Shown here: positions 53,235 to 53,660 of the stretch, piece by piece
Numbering within the stretch: the first letter of the stretch is position 1
Layout of the letters: the number at the start of each line of letters is the position of its first letter
From: Phycisphaeraceae bacterium
Lineage (GTDB): Bacteria; Planctomycetota; Phycisphaerae; Phycisphaerales; UBA1924
Assembly (NCBI GenBank): GCA_019636695.1
Contig: JAHBXD010000001.1
Location: forward strand, 1-53,660
Direction: 5' to 3'
DNA: 53,660 nt
The notes under the pieces: model-generated
Told to the model about the DNA's origin: nothing
Databases searched by the model: none
Seen by the model: the letters and a program-made list of their open reading frames with translations, nothing else
Translations under genes and position numbers: made by a program

Positions 53235-53431
53235 TCGGCGCGTGGGGGGTGGTGGTGGCGTCACCCGAGTTTTATCGGTTCGCTCCGGCACGAGCCGACA
53301 CGATTCCAGCCGGAGTGCCCCAGCGCGCCGGGCCTCGTGGTTTTGTGTTGTGCGCTGGGGGAAACCCTGGGCTGCTGCAGGTGGTGTCTTTCCGGTGGAT
53401 GCTCGAGCCTCCGGATTAAAAGGAATGCCCG

Positions 53432-53660
53432 ATGAGCCGATCGCGCAAGATACTGACGCATCTGGGCCTGCTCGAAGCACGTGCCCGCGCCAAAGCCGAG
53501 GGGAAGACCCTTGTGCATTGCCACGGGTGCTTCGACATCGTGCATCCCGGGCATATACGACATCTGCGTTTCGCTCGAGAACAGGGGGATGTGTTGCTCG
53601 TCACAATCACGGGCGACGCTTCGATGCGAAAGGGCGATGGTCGCCCCCTGATCCCCGAAG
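53432..53660 (+). CDS. RfaE/HldE-type nucleotidyltransferase, 3'-truncated by the window edge
   Basis: The first 76 residues of a cytidylyltransferase-like protein: VHCHGCFDIVHPGHIRHLRF contains the nucleotide-binding HPGH (HxGH) motif, followed by REQGDVLLVTITGD. This resembles the nucleotidyltransferase half of HldE/RfaE, which makes ADP-heptose, though glycerol-3-phosphate cytidylyltransferases share the fold. AAAAGGAA precedes the ATG at 53432. It diverges from the glycosyltransferase operon, which fits a role in activated-sugar synthesis. The C-terminal part, and any fused kinase domain, lies outside the window. Confidence 0.85.
   Translation, partial: MSRSRKILTHLGLLEARARAKAEGKTLVHCHGCFDIVHPGHIRHLRFAREQGDVLLVTITGDASMRKGDGRPLIPE

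Overview
The window is GC-rich, densely coded bacterial DNA. It most resembles a member of the Planctomycetes, probably the Phycisphaerae. The clues are secreted proteins ending in a doubled dockerin-like tail (ADLTGSADPNDPGYGVPDG and similar), a PEP-CTERM-type protein sorting tail, and a one-piece tmRNA with an LAA-ending tag. This placement is inference from protein style, not from a marker gene.

Left flank (1-8793). A 5'-truncated alpha/beta hydrolase, a thiolase and a PEP-CTERM-like secreted protein read rightward. A compact leftward operon follows, made of a KamA-like radical-SAM aminomutase, both subunits of a 3-oxoacid CoA-transferase and a class III aminotransferase. An RpiR-family regulator diverges from it. 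Together these could move an amino group from alpha to beta, remove it, activate the resulting 3-oxo acid with CoA and cleave it to acetyl-CoA plus a shorter acyl-CoA. The aminomutase lacks the lysine-binding signature of true lysine 2,3-aminomutase, so the substrate is open.

Genomic island (about 9576-41937). A perfect 39-bp direct repeat carrying the 3' end of the tmRNA gene bounds about 32 kb. The integrase (40537-41766) lies against the right repeat and the tmRNA gene. A second, 5'-truncated copy of the same integrase plus repeat lies just outside the left border, which indicates tandem accretion. The island carries four blocks. (a) A sulfur module has a sigma-54 activator diverging from a cysteine-dioxygenase-like cupin, a frameshifted FAD oxidoreductase, a complete sulfate ABC transporter and a porin. 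A consensus -24/-12 promoter and two upstream palindromes lie between the divergent genes. (b) A phage/plasmid-derived block holds a ParB-methyltransferase fusion, an SRAP protein, a Y-family polymerase, a HARE-HTH protein, a terminase-small-subunit-like protein and a small tyrosine recombinase. (c) A complete type I-C CRISPR-Cas locus reads cas3-cas5c-cas8c(+internal cas11c)-cas7c-cas4-cas1-cas2, followed by 44 repeats and 43 spacers. (d) Small DNA-binding proteins precede the integrase.

Right flank (41910-53660). The tmRNA gene (minus strand) is followed by a methyltransferase broken in a poly-G run and a secreted lysyl-oxidase-like protein that retains the cofactor Lys and Tyr. Convergent to the latter is a secreted gluzincin metallopeptidase with the same dockerin-like tail. 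Then come a PEGA lipoprotein, two glycosyltransferase genes and the start of a nucleotidyltransferase of the RfaE type.

All calls come from reading translated sequence and motifs; no database search was run.
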